Positions 15,922-25,590 of a stretch of 64,000 nucleotides of DNA are shown piece after piece. The notes under the pieces are model-generated. The model was not told where the DNA came from, ran no database searches, and worked only from the letters and a program-made list of their open reading frames with translations. Made by a program: the position numbers and the translations under genes. Source of the DNA: Mycolicibacterium chlorophenolicum (GTDB taxonomy: Bacteria > Actinomycetota > Actinomycetes > Mycobacteriales > Mycobacteriaceae); NCBI RefSeq assembly GCF_001044235.1, contig NZ_JYNL01000020.1, forward strand, positions 570,569-634,568. Direction: 5' to 3'. Numbering within the stretch: position 1 is the first letter of the stretch; every line of letters begins with the position of its first letter.

Positions 15922-17067
15922 TCACCGACGAGTAGAGGCTTTGCACCGCAACAGCTTCCACTCACCGTTGTCCTGCGTCACCAACCCCTTGATGTCCAGC
16001 ATGGTCAGCGGCCCGACGACGTCGGCCACCGGAATCCCGGCGACCACGGCGATCTCGTCGACCGAGCGGGATCCCCGGCCGGGCAGCGCCTCGTACACCG
16101 CGAGTTCGTCGGCGGTCAGGTCGTCGAGGTCCGACCTGGGCCGCGGCGGGTCGGTGGCGAGTTCCCCCGCCCGACCCACCAGTTCCAGAATCTCCTCGGC
16201 ACGGGTGACCAGCTGCGCCTCATTCCTGATCAGCGCGTGGCAGCCCACCGACGACGCCGAGGTGATCGGGCCGGGGACCGCACACACATTGCGGCCGAGC
16301 GCCCGGGCCCACGCCGCGGTGTTGGCCGCACCGCTGCGCACGCCCGCCTCGACCACCACGGTCGCGCCCGTCACCGCGGCGACCAACCGGTTGCGGGCGA
16401 GGAACTGACGCCGGGTCGGCCGCATCCCGGGCGGATACTCGCTGACGAGCAACCCGTGCCGCGAAACCCTGTGCAGCAGAGCCGAATGACCCGACGGATA
16501 CGGAACATCCAGACCGCAGGCGAGCACCGCGACCGTGATGCCGTCGCAGCCCAGTGCCGCTCGGTGCGCGGAACCGTCGATACCGTACGCACCGCCGGAG
16601 ACGATCGCGACGTCACGTTCGGCCAGACCGGCCACCAGATCGGCGGTCGCGAATTCGCCGTACTCCGTCGCCGCCCTGGTGCCGACGATGGCCGCCGCCC
16701 GCTCGGACACCTCGGACAACGACGACGGCCCCACCACCCACAGCGCCAGCGGGGCGTACGCCTGCGGTCTGGAGAACTTCTCGACTCCGGCGAAGCTGCG
16801 GAACGCCGTATACGGCCAATCCTCGTCACCCTCGACGATCAGCCGACCACCCATCCGGTCGAGGATCTCGAGATCCTCCCCGGCACAGTCCATCTCGTGC
16901 CGGGCTTCGGTCGCGTTCAACAGCGGCGCATCCGTCAGAGCGCGCCGACGGATGCGCTCAGCGGCCTCCACCGGCCCCAGCGTCGTCGCCAGCGCGGTCA
17001 CCCGCGGATTCGGCGGCTCGGCCACCCGCGACAGATAGGCCCACGCACGCCGCTCCTCCTCGGTCAT
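15922..17067 (-). CDS. dprA: DNA processing protein DprA
   Basis: 381-residue DprA/Smf protein, which loads RecA on incoming single-stranded DNA. The Rossmann-like core shows AAIVGTRAATEYGE, then IVSGGAYGIDGSAHRAAL, VLACGLDVPYPSGH, SEYPPGMRPTRRQFLARNRLVAAV and VVEAGVRSGAANTA. A C-terminal winged-helix-like part follows (about 300-381). It overlaps comM by four bases (stop of comM at 17064, dprA ATG at 17067). Order comM-dprA matches Rv2897c-Rv2896c. Mycobacteria are not naturally competent in the usual sense, so the role is probably recombination or conjugative-like transfer. Confidence 0.93.
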   Translation of the reverse strand: MTEEERRAWAYLSRVAEPPNPRVTALATTLGPVEAAERIRRRALTDAPLLNATEARHEMDCAGEDLEILDRMGGRLIVEGDEDWPYTAFRSFAGVEKFSRPQAYAPLALWVVGPSSLSEVSERAAAIVGTRAATEYGEFATADLVAGLAERDVAIVSGGAYGIDGSAHRAALGCDGITVAVLACGLDVPYPSGHSALLHRVSRHGLLVSEYPPGMRPTRRQFLARNRLVAAVTGATVVVEAGVRSGAANTAAWARALGRNVCAVPGPITSASSVGCHALIRNEAQLVTRAEEILELVGRAGELATDPPRPRSDLDDLTADELAVYEALPGRGSRSVDEIAVVAGIPVADVVGPLTMLDIKGLVTQDNGEWKLLRCKASTRR

Positions 17068-18575
17068 GACCGCTCCCCCGCCTGCCGGTAGGCCAGCGCC
17101 CGCGTCACCTGGTCCCGCGTCGGTGACACCCCGCCCGCGAGATCACACAGCGACCACGCGACACGCAGTGTGCGGTCCATGCCGCGGATGCTCAACGCTC
17201 CCCGATCGACTGCGGTCCGAAGCGGCTTCATCGCGTCGCCGCCGAGCCGGAAAGACCGGCGCAGCAGCGCGCCGCTCACCTCGGCGTTGGTGCTCACGCC
17301 GTGGGGTCGCCAGCGCTCCCGCGCGGCCTCTCTGGCCGCCCACACCCGTTCCCGGACCACCGCGGTGGACTCGCCCCCCTCCTCGGCGAAGCTGCCGGCG
17401 CGCGAGGCGTGCATCTCGACACGCAGGTCGACCCGGTCGAGCAGCGGCCCCGACAGCTTGGTGCGGTAACGCCGCCTGTCGGCCGACGCGCAGACGCAGT
17501 CGCGCGGGTCGGGCGGTGCGCAGGGGCACAGGTTCGCGGCGAGCACGAGTTGCAGCCGGCACGGGTAGCAGGCCACCCCGTCGCGGCGGGCGAGCCGGAT
17601 CACGCCGTCTTCCAGCGGAGTTCGCAGCGCCTCCAGCGCGGCGTGACTGATCTCGGCGAACTCGTCGAGGAACAACACCCCGCGGTGGGCCTGGCTGACC
17701 GCACCCGGTCGCGCCATCCCAGAACCGCCACCGACCAGCGCCGCCACACTGGAGGTGTGGTGCGGCGCCACGAACGGCGGCCGGGTGATCAACGGTGCAT
17801 CGCCGGTCAGCAGCCCCGCGACGGAATGGATCGCGGTGACCTCGAGCGCCTCGTCACGCGACAGCGGCGGCAGCAGTCCCGGGAGGCGTTGGGCCAGCAT
17901 GGTTTTGCCGACCCCCGGCGGGCCGGTCATCACCAGGTTGTGCCCACCCGCCGCCGCCACCTCGACCGCGGTGCGTGCCTGCGGCTGGCCGACCACGTCG
18001 GCCAGGTCGACGGCGACCTCCGGCGCCTGCTGCGGATCGTCGATGCGCGCGTGCAGATCGCCCTTGCCGGCCAGCCACGCGTGCACCTGGCCCAGCGTCC
18101 GCGCTCCCCACACCTCGACACCGTCGACCAGACTGGCCTCGGCGAGGTTCTCGAACGGCACCACGACCGTCGGCCAGCCGTGCCGCTGCGCGGCCAGGAC
18201 GGCCGGCAGCACGCCCTTGACCGGCCGCACCCGCCCGTCGAGCGCGAGTTCGCCCAGCAGCACGGTCTTCTCGAGTTTCGCCCACGCTTTCTTGCCGTGC
18301 GCGGCCAGCACCACGGCGGCGAGCGCCAAGTCGTAGAGCGACCCCATCTTGGGCAGCGTCGCCGGCGAGAGCGCCAGCGTCAGCCGGGTCTGGGGCCAGT
18401 CGAAACCGCAGTTGGTGATCGCCGCACGGACCCGGTCTCGCGACTCCCGCAGCGCTGCGTCGGCCAAGCCCACCAGGTGCACACCGGGGAGGCCGTTGGA
18501 GATGTCTGCCTCGATCTCGACGATCAGGCCCTCCACCCCGCGTACCGCCACCGAGAACCCCCTGCCCAGTGCCAT
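17064..18575 (-). CDS. ComM/YifB family AAA+ ATPase (Mg-chelatase-like)
   Basis: 503 residues from ATG 18575, which overlaps the yraN stop by one base (TGATG). N-terminal Lon-like domain (GRGFSVAVRGVEGL...VHLVGLADAALRESRDRVRAAI), then the AAA+ core with Walker A GPPGVGKTML, Walker B FLDEFAEI and a Cys-containing insertion (CPCAPPDPRDCVCASADRRRY), and the C-terminal Mg-chelatase segment LRVAWSLCDLAG. ComM is a branch-migration helicase in recombination during transformation. Same order as Rv2897c. Confidence 0.92.
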   Translation of the reverse strand: MALGRGFSVAVRGVEGLIVEIEADISNGLPGVHLVGLADAALRESRDRVRAAITNCGFDWPQTRLTLALSPATLPKMGSLYDLALAAVVLAAHGKKAWAKLEKTVLLGELALDGRVRPVKGVLPAVLAAQRHGWPTVVVPFENLAEASLVDGVEVWGARTLGQVHAWLAGKGDLHARIDDPQQAPEVAVDLADVVGQPQARTAVEVAAAGGHNLVMTGPPGVGKTMLAQRLPGLLPPLSRDEALEVTAIHSVAGLLTGDAPLITRPPFVAPHHTSSVAALVGGGSGMARPGAVSQAHRGVLFLDEFAEISHAALEALRTPLEDGVIRLARRDGVACYPCRLQLVLAANLCPCAPPDPRDCVCASADRRRYRTKLSGPLLDRVDLRVEMHASRAGSFAEEGGESTAVVRERVWAAREAARERWRPHGVSTNAEVSGALLRRSFRLGGDAMKPLRTAVDRGALSIRGMDRTLRVAWSLCDLAGGVSPTRDQVTRALAYRQAGERS

Positions 18576-18940
18576 CACCCCACCCCCTGCAGGTGGGTGA
18601 TCTCCGGGGTGCGGCTGCGCCCGATCGTGATCGCGACGACGTCGATGCGCACCGCCGCCCAGGCGCCGCGGTGCTCCCCCAGCCACAGCCCGGCCAGCCG
18701 GCGCAACCGCCGCACCTTGGCCGGTGTCACCGCCGCCACCGCGCCACCGAACTGGTCACTGGTGCGCGTCTTCACCTCGACGAACACCAGCACCCCGTCG
18801 TCGGCTGCGACGACGTCGAGTTCGCCGTACCGGCACCGCCAATTGCGCTCCACGATCTGCAGTCCGAGCCCGCGCAGATGATCGACCGCGAGTTGCTCGC
18901 CCACCGCCCCGATCTCGGCGCGGCTGTGTGTGTTCGTCAT
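18575..18940 (-). CDS. YraN/UPF0102 nuclease-fold protein
   Basis: 121 residues from ATG 18940. The restriction-endonuclease-like core is clear: GAVGEQLAVDHLRGLGLQIVERNWRCRYGELDVVAADDGVLVFVEVKTRT, with the E...D...ExK set of a PD-(D/E)xK fold. Function not established, but consistently linked with DNA processing genes, as here with comM-dprA. Position matches Rv2898c. Confidence 0.92.
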   Translation of the reverse strand: MTNTHSRAEIGAVGEQLAVDHLRGLGLQIVERNWRCRYGELDVVAADDGVLVFVEVKTRTSDQFGGAVAAVTPAKVRRLRRLAGLWLGEHRGAWAAVRIDVVAITIGRSRTPEITHLQGVG

Positions 18941-19090
18941 GGCGCCACCCTCGCGCGGACCCCTGACAGAACCCGGCCCCGGCGGCGCCGTCATCCCCAA
19001 TGCCGCATTCATCCCCAGATCGCGCGGCCGGCGGTTTCGGCAGCGTCAAATCCGGGGTATACCGGGCCAGCGTTCGACCGAGAGGACGAC

Positions 19091-19915
19091 ATGGCCACCG
19101 GAGCTCCGCAATCCCTGCACGGCGTCGCGCACCGCGCGACCGGAAGCGACACTTTCGAATACGCCGCCCGCGCCGGCTTCGCCGCCAGCGGCGTGCTGCA
19201 CCTGCTGATCGCGTTCATCATCGCCCAGTTGGCGTTCACCGGCGCCGGGGGCAATGCCGACCAGTCCGGCGCGCTCGCCACCCTCGCCGGCCAGACCGGC
19301 GGCAAGGTCGTGCTGTGGATCGCCGCGGTCGGGCTCGTCGCCCTGGGCCTGTGGCGGATCGCCGAGGCGGTGATGGGCGCCAAGCCCAAGGAGCGGTCCG
19401 GCCAGGGCGACAACCCGGCGTGGAAACGGGGCAAGTCGCTGGCGCTCGCCGTGGTCAACTTCGCGATCGCCCTGTCCGCGGCCCGGTTCGCCATGGGCAG
19501 CGGTCAATCCAGCAGCCAGCAGAACTCGGGGATGTCGGCACAGCTGATGCAGTCGGGGTGGGGCAAGGTGCTGCTCATCGCCATCGGGATCGGTGTCATC
19601 GCGGTCGGCGGCTACCACGTGTACAAAGGCGTGTCGCAGAAGTTCCTCGACGAACTGACCGTCTCCGGCGGCCGGTGGATCACCGCCACCGGGGTCGCGG
19701 GCTACACGGCCAAGGGGCTGGTGCTCGGCGGCGCCGGGTTGCTGGTCATCATCGCGACGCTGCAGGCCGATCCGGCCAAGGCCAGTGGCCTCGACGCCGC
19801 GGTCAAGACGCTCGGCCAGGCGCCGTTCGGCAAGTTCCTGCTGATCCTGGCCGCCTTGGGCATCGCCGCGTTCGGCGCGTACAGCTTCGTCCGGAGCAAG
19901 TACAACCGGATGTGA
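19091..19915 (+). CDS. DUF1206 multi-pass membrane protein
   Basis: 274-residue membrane protein with six predicted helices arranged as three pairs: SGVLHLLIAFIIAQLAF, VVLWIAAVGLVALGLWRIAEAV, LALAVVNFAIALSAARFA, VLLIAIGIGVIAVGGYHVYKG, and two more. The repeated RxGxxxxGxLHLL / KGLVLGGAGLLV pattern is typical of DUF1206, with three copies in tandem. ATG 19091 is preceded by GAGAGGAC. Function unknown. It is 52 bases upstream of the adenylation fusion gene on the same strand and may be co-transcribed with it. Confidence 0.9.
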   Translation: MATGAPQSLHGVAHRATGSDTFEYAARAGFAASGVLHLLIAFIIAQLAFTGAGGNADQSGALATLAGQTGGKVVLWIAAVGLVALGLWRIAEAVMGAKPKERSGQGDNPAWKRGKSLALAVVNFAIALSAARFAMGSGQSSSQQNSGMSAQLMQSGWGKVLLIAIGIGVIAVGGYHVYKGVSQKFLDELTVSGGRWITATGVAGYTAKGLVLGGAGLLVIIATLQADPAKASGLDAAVKTLGQAPFGKFLLILAALGIAAFGAYSFVRSKYNRM

Positions 19916-19967
19916 CGCTCCGGCCGCCCCACCGGCCGCCCCTGCGGCGGCAGGTAAGGTCACCCTC

Positions 19968-22463
19968 ATGCGGCGGCTTCTCGACCATCTGCGCCGTTTC
20001 GCGGACCGCACCGCGGTGCTCACCGACACCACCCGGTTGACCTATCGGGACCTCGCCGACCGAGTGCAGGCGTGCGCCGGCGAGCTCGGCGGGCAGCGCA
20101 CCCTCGTCCTGCTCGAGGCGCGCAACGATCTCGACGCGCTGATCCACTACCTCGCCGCGCTCGCGGCCGGCCACGTCGTTCTTCCGGCACCCGAGGGCGC
20201 CGACGCCGACTCCCTGATCGCCACCTACCGGCCCGGCATCGTCGTCGACCGACACGGCGTGCGCCGCGGCGACACCGGCCCACACGCGTTGCACGACGAC
20301 CTCGCTCTGCTCATGTCGACGTCGGGCAGTACCGGATCGCCCAAACTGGTGCGACTGTCCCACGCCAATCTCGCCGCCAACGCCCGCGCGATCGCCGAGT
20401 ATCTCGAAATCCGCGAAACAGACCGCGCCGCAACCACGTTGCCACTGTCGTACTGCTACGGCCTCTCGGTGATCCACAGTCACCTGCTCGTCGGCGCCGC
20501 GCTGATCCTCACGGACCTCTCCGTCGCCGAACCGGCATTCTGGGAGCTCTTCGACCGCCGCCGCGGCACCACCTTCGCCGGTGTGCCCTACACGTTCGAA
20601 CTGCTCGACCGGGTCGGCTTCGCCGAGATGCGTCTGCCGCATCTGCGCTACGTCACCCAGGCCGGCGGACGGATGCCGCCCGAGCGGGTGCGCCGGTTCG
20701 CTGCGATGGGTGGACGACGGGGCTGGGATCTGGTGGTGATGTACGGCGCCACCGAGGCGACCGCCCGGATGGCCTACCTGCCCGCGGATCTCGCTCACTC
20801 CCACCCCCACGCCATCGGCCGTCCCATCCCGGGCGGCTCCTTCACCATCGAGCCCCTCGACGGCTGGCCCGACGACGACACCGGGGAACTGGTCTACCGC
20901 GGCCCGAACGTCATGATGGGGTACGCCGAGCAGGCCGGGGACCTGGCGCTCGGCGCCACCGTGGACGCGCTGCGCACCGGGGATGTGGGCCGCCGGTGCG
21001 GGCCGGACCTGTACGAGGTCATCGGTCGCACCAGCCGGTTCGTCAAGATGTTCGGGCTGCGCATCGATCTCCAGCGCCTGGAGACCGGCCTCGCCGACGA
21101 CGGCGTGCGGGCGCTGTGCACCGAGGCCGGTGACCGCCTGGCGGTGGTCGCCGCCGGCGATCACGACCCCGAGGACGTGCGTCGGCGGGTCGCCCAGTCC
21201 ACCGGGCTGCCCGTCACCGCCGTCGTGGCGGCCGTGGTGACCGAACTGCCGCTGCTGCCGTCGGGCAAGCCGGACTATCCGGCCGCGCGCGCCCTGGCCG
21301 CCGGGGACGATCCGGCGGACGACGGCTCGGGGCTGACCGATCTCTTTGCCGACGTCCTGCATCTCGACCCCGCCGACGTGCGTGACGACGCCACCTTCGT
21401 CGATCTCGGCGGCAATTCGCTGTCCTACGTCACGATGTCGGTGCGCCTCGAGCGGGCACTGGGTCACCTGCCGGCCGATTGGCCGCGCCTGCCGATCCGC
21501 GACCTGGAACGCCGGCCTGCGCCGCGACCCCGGTGGTGGCGATCCTGGGGCACCACGGTGGAGACGAGCGTGGCGTTGCGCGCGCTGGCCATCGTGCTCG
21601 TGGTCGGCTCGCACGCCGAACTGTACGAGGTGTGGGGCGGAGCGCACATTCTGCTCGGGATCGCCGGATACAACTTCGCGCGGTTCTGCCTGACCCCTCT
21701 CCCCCGCCCGGAGCGGATCCGGCACCTCCGCACCACCATCGGGTGGATCGCGCTGCCCGCGGTGGTGTGGGTCGCGTTCGCCCTCGTGGTGACCGACGAC
21801 TACCACCTGTCGAATCTGTTGCTGGCCAACAAGTTCCTCGGTCCGCACGACAGCATGACGGCGGGCCGGCTGTGGTTCGTCGAGGTGTTGGTCTGGACGT
21901 TGGTCGCGTTGGCGCTGCTGTTCTGGTTGCCCGTGGTCGATCGGCTGGAACGGCGCGCACCCTTCGCGGTCGCGGCGGCGTTCCTGGCCGTGGGTATGGC
22001 GCTGCGCTACGACGTGGTGGGGCTGGGGCTGGGCCACGACGCGTGGTTCACCATGCTGGCGTTCTGGTTCTTCGCGGTGGGCTGGGCGGCGGCCAAGGCG
22101 AGCACCGCCCTGCAGCGGGTGATCGTCACGGTGGTGCTGATCGTCGGCGTGCACGGCTACTTCGGCAACTCCGTGCGTGAGGCGCTGGTGACGACGGGTC
22201 TGGTGCTGCTGATCTGGCTGCCCACGATGCGGTGCCCGGCCGTGGTGGCGGTGGCGGCCGGCGCGATCGCCGAAGCCTCCCTCTACACCTATCTGACGCA
22301 TTTCCAGGTGTATCCGCTGTTCGGCAGCCACAAGCTCTACGGGGTGGTGGCGTCGGTGGTGATCGGCATCGCGCTGAGCGCGGTGGTGACGCAGGTGCGA
22401 GCGCGGATGCGCGACCGTCGACTCAGCCCGCGGGATCCGGCGCAGGCTCCCGCTCTGCGATGA
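19968..22463 (+). CDS. Adenylation domain - carrier protein - membrane acyltransferase fusion
   Basis: 831 residues with three parts. Residues 1-440 are an adenylate-forming ligase: P-loop STSGSTGSPK (117-126), YGATEA (259-264), TGD (337-339) and catalytic Lys K434 in PSGKPDY. Residues 450-515 are a carrier domain with phosphopantetheine Ser S484 in DLGGNSLSYV. Residues 530-815 hold about ten transmembrane helices starting LRALAIVLVVGSHAELYEVWGG, which resembles the acyltransferase-3 family. One protein could therefore activate an acid, hold it as a thioester and transfer it at the membrane. The acid and acceptor are unknown; the ligase core is shorter than usual. It overlaps the thioesterase gene by 41 bases. 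Confidence 0.85.
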   Translation: MRRLLDHLRRFADRTAVLTDTTRLTYRDLADRVQACAGELGGQRTLVLLEARNDLDALIHYLAALAAGHVVLPAPEGADADSLIATYRPGIVVDRHGVRRGDTGPHALHDDLALLMSTSGSTGSPKLVRLSHANLAANARAIAEYLEIRETDRAATTLPLSYCYGLSVIHSHLLVGAALILTDLSVAEPAFWELFDRRRGTTFAGVPYTFELLDRVGFAEMRLPHLRYVTQAGGRMPPERVRRFAAMGGRRGWDLVVMYGATEATARMAYLPADLAHSHPHAIGRPIPGGSFTIEPLDGWPDDDTGELVYRGPNVMMGYAEQAGDLALGATVDALRTGDVGRRCGPDLYEVIGRTSRFVKMFGLRIDLQRLETGLADDGVRALCTEAGDRLAVVAAGDHDPEDVRRRVAQSTGLPVTAVVAAVVTELPLLPSGKPDYPAARALAAGDDPADDGSGLTDLFADVLHLDPADVRDDATFVDLGGNSLSYVTMSVRLERALGHLPADWPRLPIRDLERRPAPRPRWWRSWGTTVETSVALRALAIVLVVGSHAELYEVWGGAHILLGIAGYNFARFCLTPLPRPERIRHLRTTIGWIALPAVVWVAFALVVTDDYHLSNLLLANKFLGPHDSMTAGRLWFVEVLVWTLVALALLFWLPVVDRLERRAPFAVAAAFLAVGMALRYDVVGLGLGHDAWFTMLAFWFFAVGWAAAKASTALQRVIVTVVLIVGVHGYFGNSVREALVTTGLVLLIWLPTMRCPAVVAVAAGAIAEASLYTYLTHFQVYPLFGSHKLYGVVASVVIGIALSAVVTQVRARMRDRRLSPRDPAQAPALR

Positions 22464-23241
22464 GCCCCTCCTGCACGAGCGTGGCGGCGACGACGCCGTC
22501 ACGTCCGATCAGGCTGGCGGTCACCACACCTCGGCCGCGGCCGCCCGCCGGCGAGCGGCACTCCAGCAGGTTCCAGTCGTCGGCGCGCAGCGTCCGGTGA
22601 AACCACATCGACGAATCGGTGGTTCCGCTGCGGTGCGTGCGTGACCGCATCGAGTGCCCGTGCACCTGCAGCGCCGGGTCGATCAGGTAGACGTCGGTGA
22701 CGTAGGCGGCGACCAGGGTGTGCACCAGCGGGTCGTCCCCGAGATCGACGGCGGCCCGCCACCAGAGCCGACGGACGAACCCCTCGCCCGCACCCTCGTC
22801 GGTCAGCCGGATGTCGAGTTCGCCGAGCGGCATCGACGGCGCCGGCCCGGCAGGGCCCGTGCGCGGCAAGGCATCCGGATCGCCGAGGACCTCGCGCCTG
22901 CCGTGCTCCGGACCGGGCAGCGGTGCGGCGAACGAGACGGTCGCGGTGGTCAGCAGCCGCCCCTGCTGGGTGGCGTCCACCCGCCGGGAGGCGGCGGTGC
23001 GGCCGTCGAAGACCCGCGTCACCCTGTAGTCGACGGTGTCGCCGGCGTCGCCGCCGCGCAGGAACTGCAGGTGCAGCGCGGTCGGCGCCTTGGCCGGCTC
23101 GACGGTGCGGGCGGCCGCGGCCAGACTCTGCGCCACGAGCTGACCGCCGTAGGCCCGCTTGCCCTCCGGGCCGCTGGCCCGTCCGCGCCAGGTGTCCTCA
23201 CCGACGGCCGCGACGTCGAGCAGTTCGAGCAGCACGCTCAT
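22423..23241 (-). CDS. TesB-type acyl-CoA thioesterase II
   Basis: 272 residues from ATG 23241, overlapping the upstream CoA-transferase stop (ATGA). Double hot-dog fold: GKRAYGGQLVAQSLAAAARTV near residue 30 and LHLQFLRGGD, then SMWFHRTLRADDWNLLECRSPAGGRGRGVV near 215-242, which contains the Asp and the conserved downstream residues of TesB. It hydrolyses acyl-CoA to free acid and CoA. Its 3' end overlaps the convergent adenylation fusion by 41 bases. Confidence 0.92.
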   Translation of the reverse strand: MSVLLELLDVAAVGEDTWRGRASGPEGKRAYGGQLVAQSLAAAARTVEPAKAPTALHLQFLRGGDAGDTVDYRVTRVFDGRTAASRRVDATQQGRLLTTATVSFAAPLPGPEHGRREVLGDPDALPRTGPAGPAPSMPLGELDIRLTDEGAGEGFVRRLWWRAAVDLGDDPLVHTLVAAYVTDVYLIDPALQVHGHSMRSRTHRSGTTDSSMWFHRTLRADDWNLLECRSPAGGRGRGVVTASLIGRDGVVAATLVQEGLIAEREPAPDPAG

Positions 23242-24443
23242 GCGACGGTCCCCGCAGCGCGCAGTTCCGCGACGCGGGCCTCGTCCAGGGCCAGCCACTC
23301 GTCGAGCACCGCGGCGGTGTCGTCGCCGAGCGCGGGCGCGGGGACCGCCGCCGGATAGGTTCCGTCGATCGCCATCGGCAGCCCGGCCGCGAGGTGACGG
23401 CCGACGCGCGGCTGGTCGAGGTCGGTGAACAGGGCGTTGGCGGTGACCCGGTCCCCGGCGGCGGTCTCGGCGAACGTGCGGTAGCGCTCCCACAGCACCG
23501 AGGTGTCCGACAGCGCGGCGGCGATCTCGTCGCCGGTGTGGCGGCCGAACCAGTCGGCGAACAGACCGTTCAGCGCGTCGCGGTGAAGATAGCGCTGACC
23601 CTCGTCGGAGAAGTCGGCGCCCAGCGAATCCTCCAGCGCGGCAACGGCGTCGACCGTCCTGGTCAGCGTGGTCAGATCGCGGAAGTGCCGGCCGGTGAGC
23701 GCCACCACCATGAATGCAGCGCCGTCGCTGCCGGTGAAGTCCTGCCCGTAGGTGCCGTAGACGGCGTTGCCGATCCGCGCTCTCGACGTCCCGGTGACCA
23801 TCGCTTCGGTGAGAAGGCTCAGGTTGCTCGTGGTGGCCAGCGCCACGTTCTCCAGCGGGATGAGCACGTGCTGCCCGTCGCCGGTGGCGTCGCGGTGACG
23901 CAGCGCGGTCACCACCGACAGGGCCGTGTAGAGGCCGCAGCTGACGTCCCACGCCGGAAGGACGTGGTTGACGGGTGCGGTGGACCCGGGCGGTCCGGTG
24001 ACGAGCGGGAAACCGATGCCGGCGTTGACGGTGTAGTCCACGCCCGTGCCGCCGTCGGCGCGTCCGGACACCTCGACGGCGACCACATCGGGCCGCAGCC
24101 CACGCAGGGTCTCGTAGGCGTGCCAGGGCCGCCCGGTGACGTTGGTGATGAACACCCCGCTGTCGGCGATCAACCGTGCGACCAGGTCCTGGCCCGCAGC
24201 GGAACGCATGTCGACCGCCAGTGAGCGCTTGCCCTTGTTCAGCCCCGCCCAGTAGATGCTGTCGCCGGACTCGGTCAGCGGCCAGCGCCGGTAGTCGGCG
24301 GCGCCGCCGATCGGGTCGATGCGCACCACCTCTGCGCCCAGCTGCGCCAACGTCATACCGGCCAGCGGCACCGCCACGAAGCTGGAGATCTCGACGATCC
24401 GGACCCCGGCGAGCGGGCGGGTCGGGTCAGCGGTCACAGTCAC
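23238..24443 (-). CDS. CaiB/BaiF family III CoA-transferase
   Basis: 401 residues starting ATG 24443. N-terminal LAGVRIVEISSFVAVPLAGMTLAQLGAEVVRIDP is the family hallmark; NKGKRSLAVDM and the catalytic Asp region GVDYTVNAGIGF follow. Members transfer CoA between acids or racemise 2-methylacyl-CoA; the substrate here is not clear. Translationally coupled to the thioesterase, so the operon handles CoA thioesters of an unknown acid. Confidence 0.9.
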   Translation of the reverse strand: MTVTADPTRPLAGVRIVEISSFVAVPLAGMTLAQLGAEVVRIDPIGGAADYRRWPLTESGDSIYWAGLNKGKRSLAVDMRSAAGQDLVARLIADSGVFITNVTGRPWHAYETLRGLRPDVVAVEVSGRADGGTGVDYTVNAGIGFPLVTGPPGSTAPVNHVLPAWDVSCGLYTALSVVTALRHRDATGDGQHVLIPLENVALATTSNLSLLTEAMVTGTSRARIGNAVYGTYGQDFTGSDGAAFMVVALTGRHFRDLTTLTRTVDAVAALEDSLGADFSDEGQRYLHRDALNGLFADWFGRHTGDEIAAALSDTSVLWERYRTFAETAAGDRVTANALFTDLDQPRVGRHLAAGLPMAIDGTYPAAVPAPALGDDTAAVLDEWLALDEARVAELRAAGTVA

Positions 24444-24487
24444 GGCGCTCAGTGTAGGGAGCGCGCAGGGCCGTCCCTCGACGGTGA

Positions 24488-25261
24488 TCAGATGAGGTCG
24501 ATGGCCTCGGCGATCGACGGCAGGACCCGGCTGGGCCGGAACGGGTACCGTTCGACGTCCTCGATCGTGGTCGAGCCGGTGAGCACCAGGATCGTCTCCA
24601 GACCGGCCTCGATGCCGGCGACGACATCGGTGTCCATCCGGTCGCCCACCATCACGGTGCTCTCCGAATGCGCCTCGATCTGATTCAGCGCGCTGCGGAA
24701 CATCATCGGGTTCGGCTTGCCCACGAAATAGGGCTCCCGGCCGGTAGCCTTGGTGATCATCGCCGCGACCGAGCCGGTGGCCGGCAGCGGACCCTCAGCA
24801 GACGGTCCGCTGACGTCGGGGTTGGTGGCGATGAAGCGAGCACCACCCAGGATGAGCCGCACGGCCTTGGTGATCGCCTCGAACGAGTACGTGCGGGTCT
24901 CGCCGAGCACCACGAAGTCCGGCGCGACGTCGGTCAGCGTGTAGCCCGCCTCGTGCAGCGCGGTGGTGAGCCCGGCCTCCCCGATCACGTACGCCGACCC
25001 GCCGGGCAGTTGGTCGGCCAGGAACGTCGCGGTGGCCAGCGCCGAGGTCCAGATCGCGGCCTCCGGGACGATGAGCCCGGAGCGGGCCAGCCGTGCCGCG
25101 AGGTCGCGCGGCGTGAAGATCGAGTTGTTGGTGAGCACCAGGAACGGACGTTCACGGTCGACGAGGCGCTGGAGGAACTCCGCGGCGCCGGGCAGCGCGT
25201 GTTCCTCGCGGACGAGCACGCCGTCCATGTCGGTGAGCCAGCACTGCGGTGAGGAGCGCAC
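24488..25261 (-). CDS. HAD-IIA sugar phosphatase, NagD-like
   Basis: 257-residue HAD hydrolase. Motif I WLTDMDGVLV has the nucleophile Asp; motif II LTNNS; motif III Lys in FVGKPNP; motif IV MVGDRMDTDV. This is the NagD group (HAD subfamily IIA), phosphatases of nucleotides or sugar phosphates. Start ATG 25261. Not coupled with neighbours; the next gene upstream starts 23 bases away. Confidence 0.92.
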   Translation of the reverse strand: MRSSPQCWLTDMDGVLVREEHALPGAAEFLQRLVDRERPFLVLTNNSIFTPRDLAARLARSGLIVPEAAIWTSALATATFLADQLPGGSAYVIGEAGLTTALHEAGYTLTDVAPDFVVLGETRTYSFEAITKAVRLILGGARFIATNPDVSGPSAEGPLPATGSVAAMITKATGREPYFVGKPNPMMFRSALNQIEAHSESTVMVGDRMDTDVVAGIEAGLETILVLTGSTTIEDVERYPFRPSRVLPSIAEAIDLI

Positions 25262-25284
25262 GGCACCAGTCTGTCAGGCGTGCC

Positions 25285-25590
25285 CTACTCGGGCAGCCGC
25301 AGCTCGGGTTTGTCGACCTCTTCGATGTTGACGTCCTTGAACGTGATGACCCGGACCTGCTTGACGAACCGGGCCGGACGGTACATGTCCCACACCCACG
25401 CATCGCCGAGGCGCAGCTCGAAATAGACCTCGCCCTCGGCGTTGCGCGGCACCATCTCGACGCTGTTGGCGAGGTAGAACCGCCGCTCCGTCTCCACGAC
25501 GTAGCTGAACTGCCCGACGATGTCCTTGTATTCGCGGTAGAGCGAGAGCTCCATCTCGGTTTCGTACTTCTCGAGATCTTCGGCACTCAT
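25285..25590 (-). CDS. DUF2469 family protein (Rv2901c-like)
   Basis: 101 residues, starts with [28 protein letters not shown] and continues through [18 protein letters not shown]. This small conserved actinobacterial protein always sits beside rnhB. No known function. Its ATG at 25590 overlaps the rnhB stop (ATGA), so it is coupled to RNase HII. Confidence 0.93.
   Translation of the reverse strand: MSAEDLEKYETEMELSLYREYKDIVGQFSYVVETERRFYLANSVEMVPRNAEGEVYFELRLGDAWVWDMYRPARFVKQVRVITFKDVNIEEVDKPELRLPE

Noticed and set aside
19803..22502. 899-codon minus-strand open frame
   Set aside because: It is antisense to the adenylation-carrier-acyltransferase fusion, which has intact catalytic motifs. 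The antisense product is low-complexity and shows no fold.
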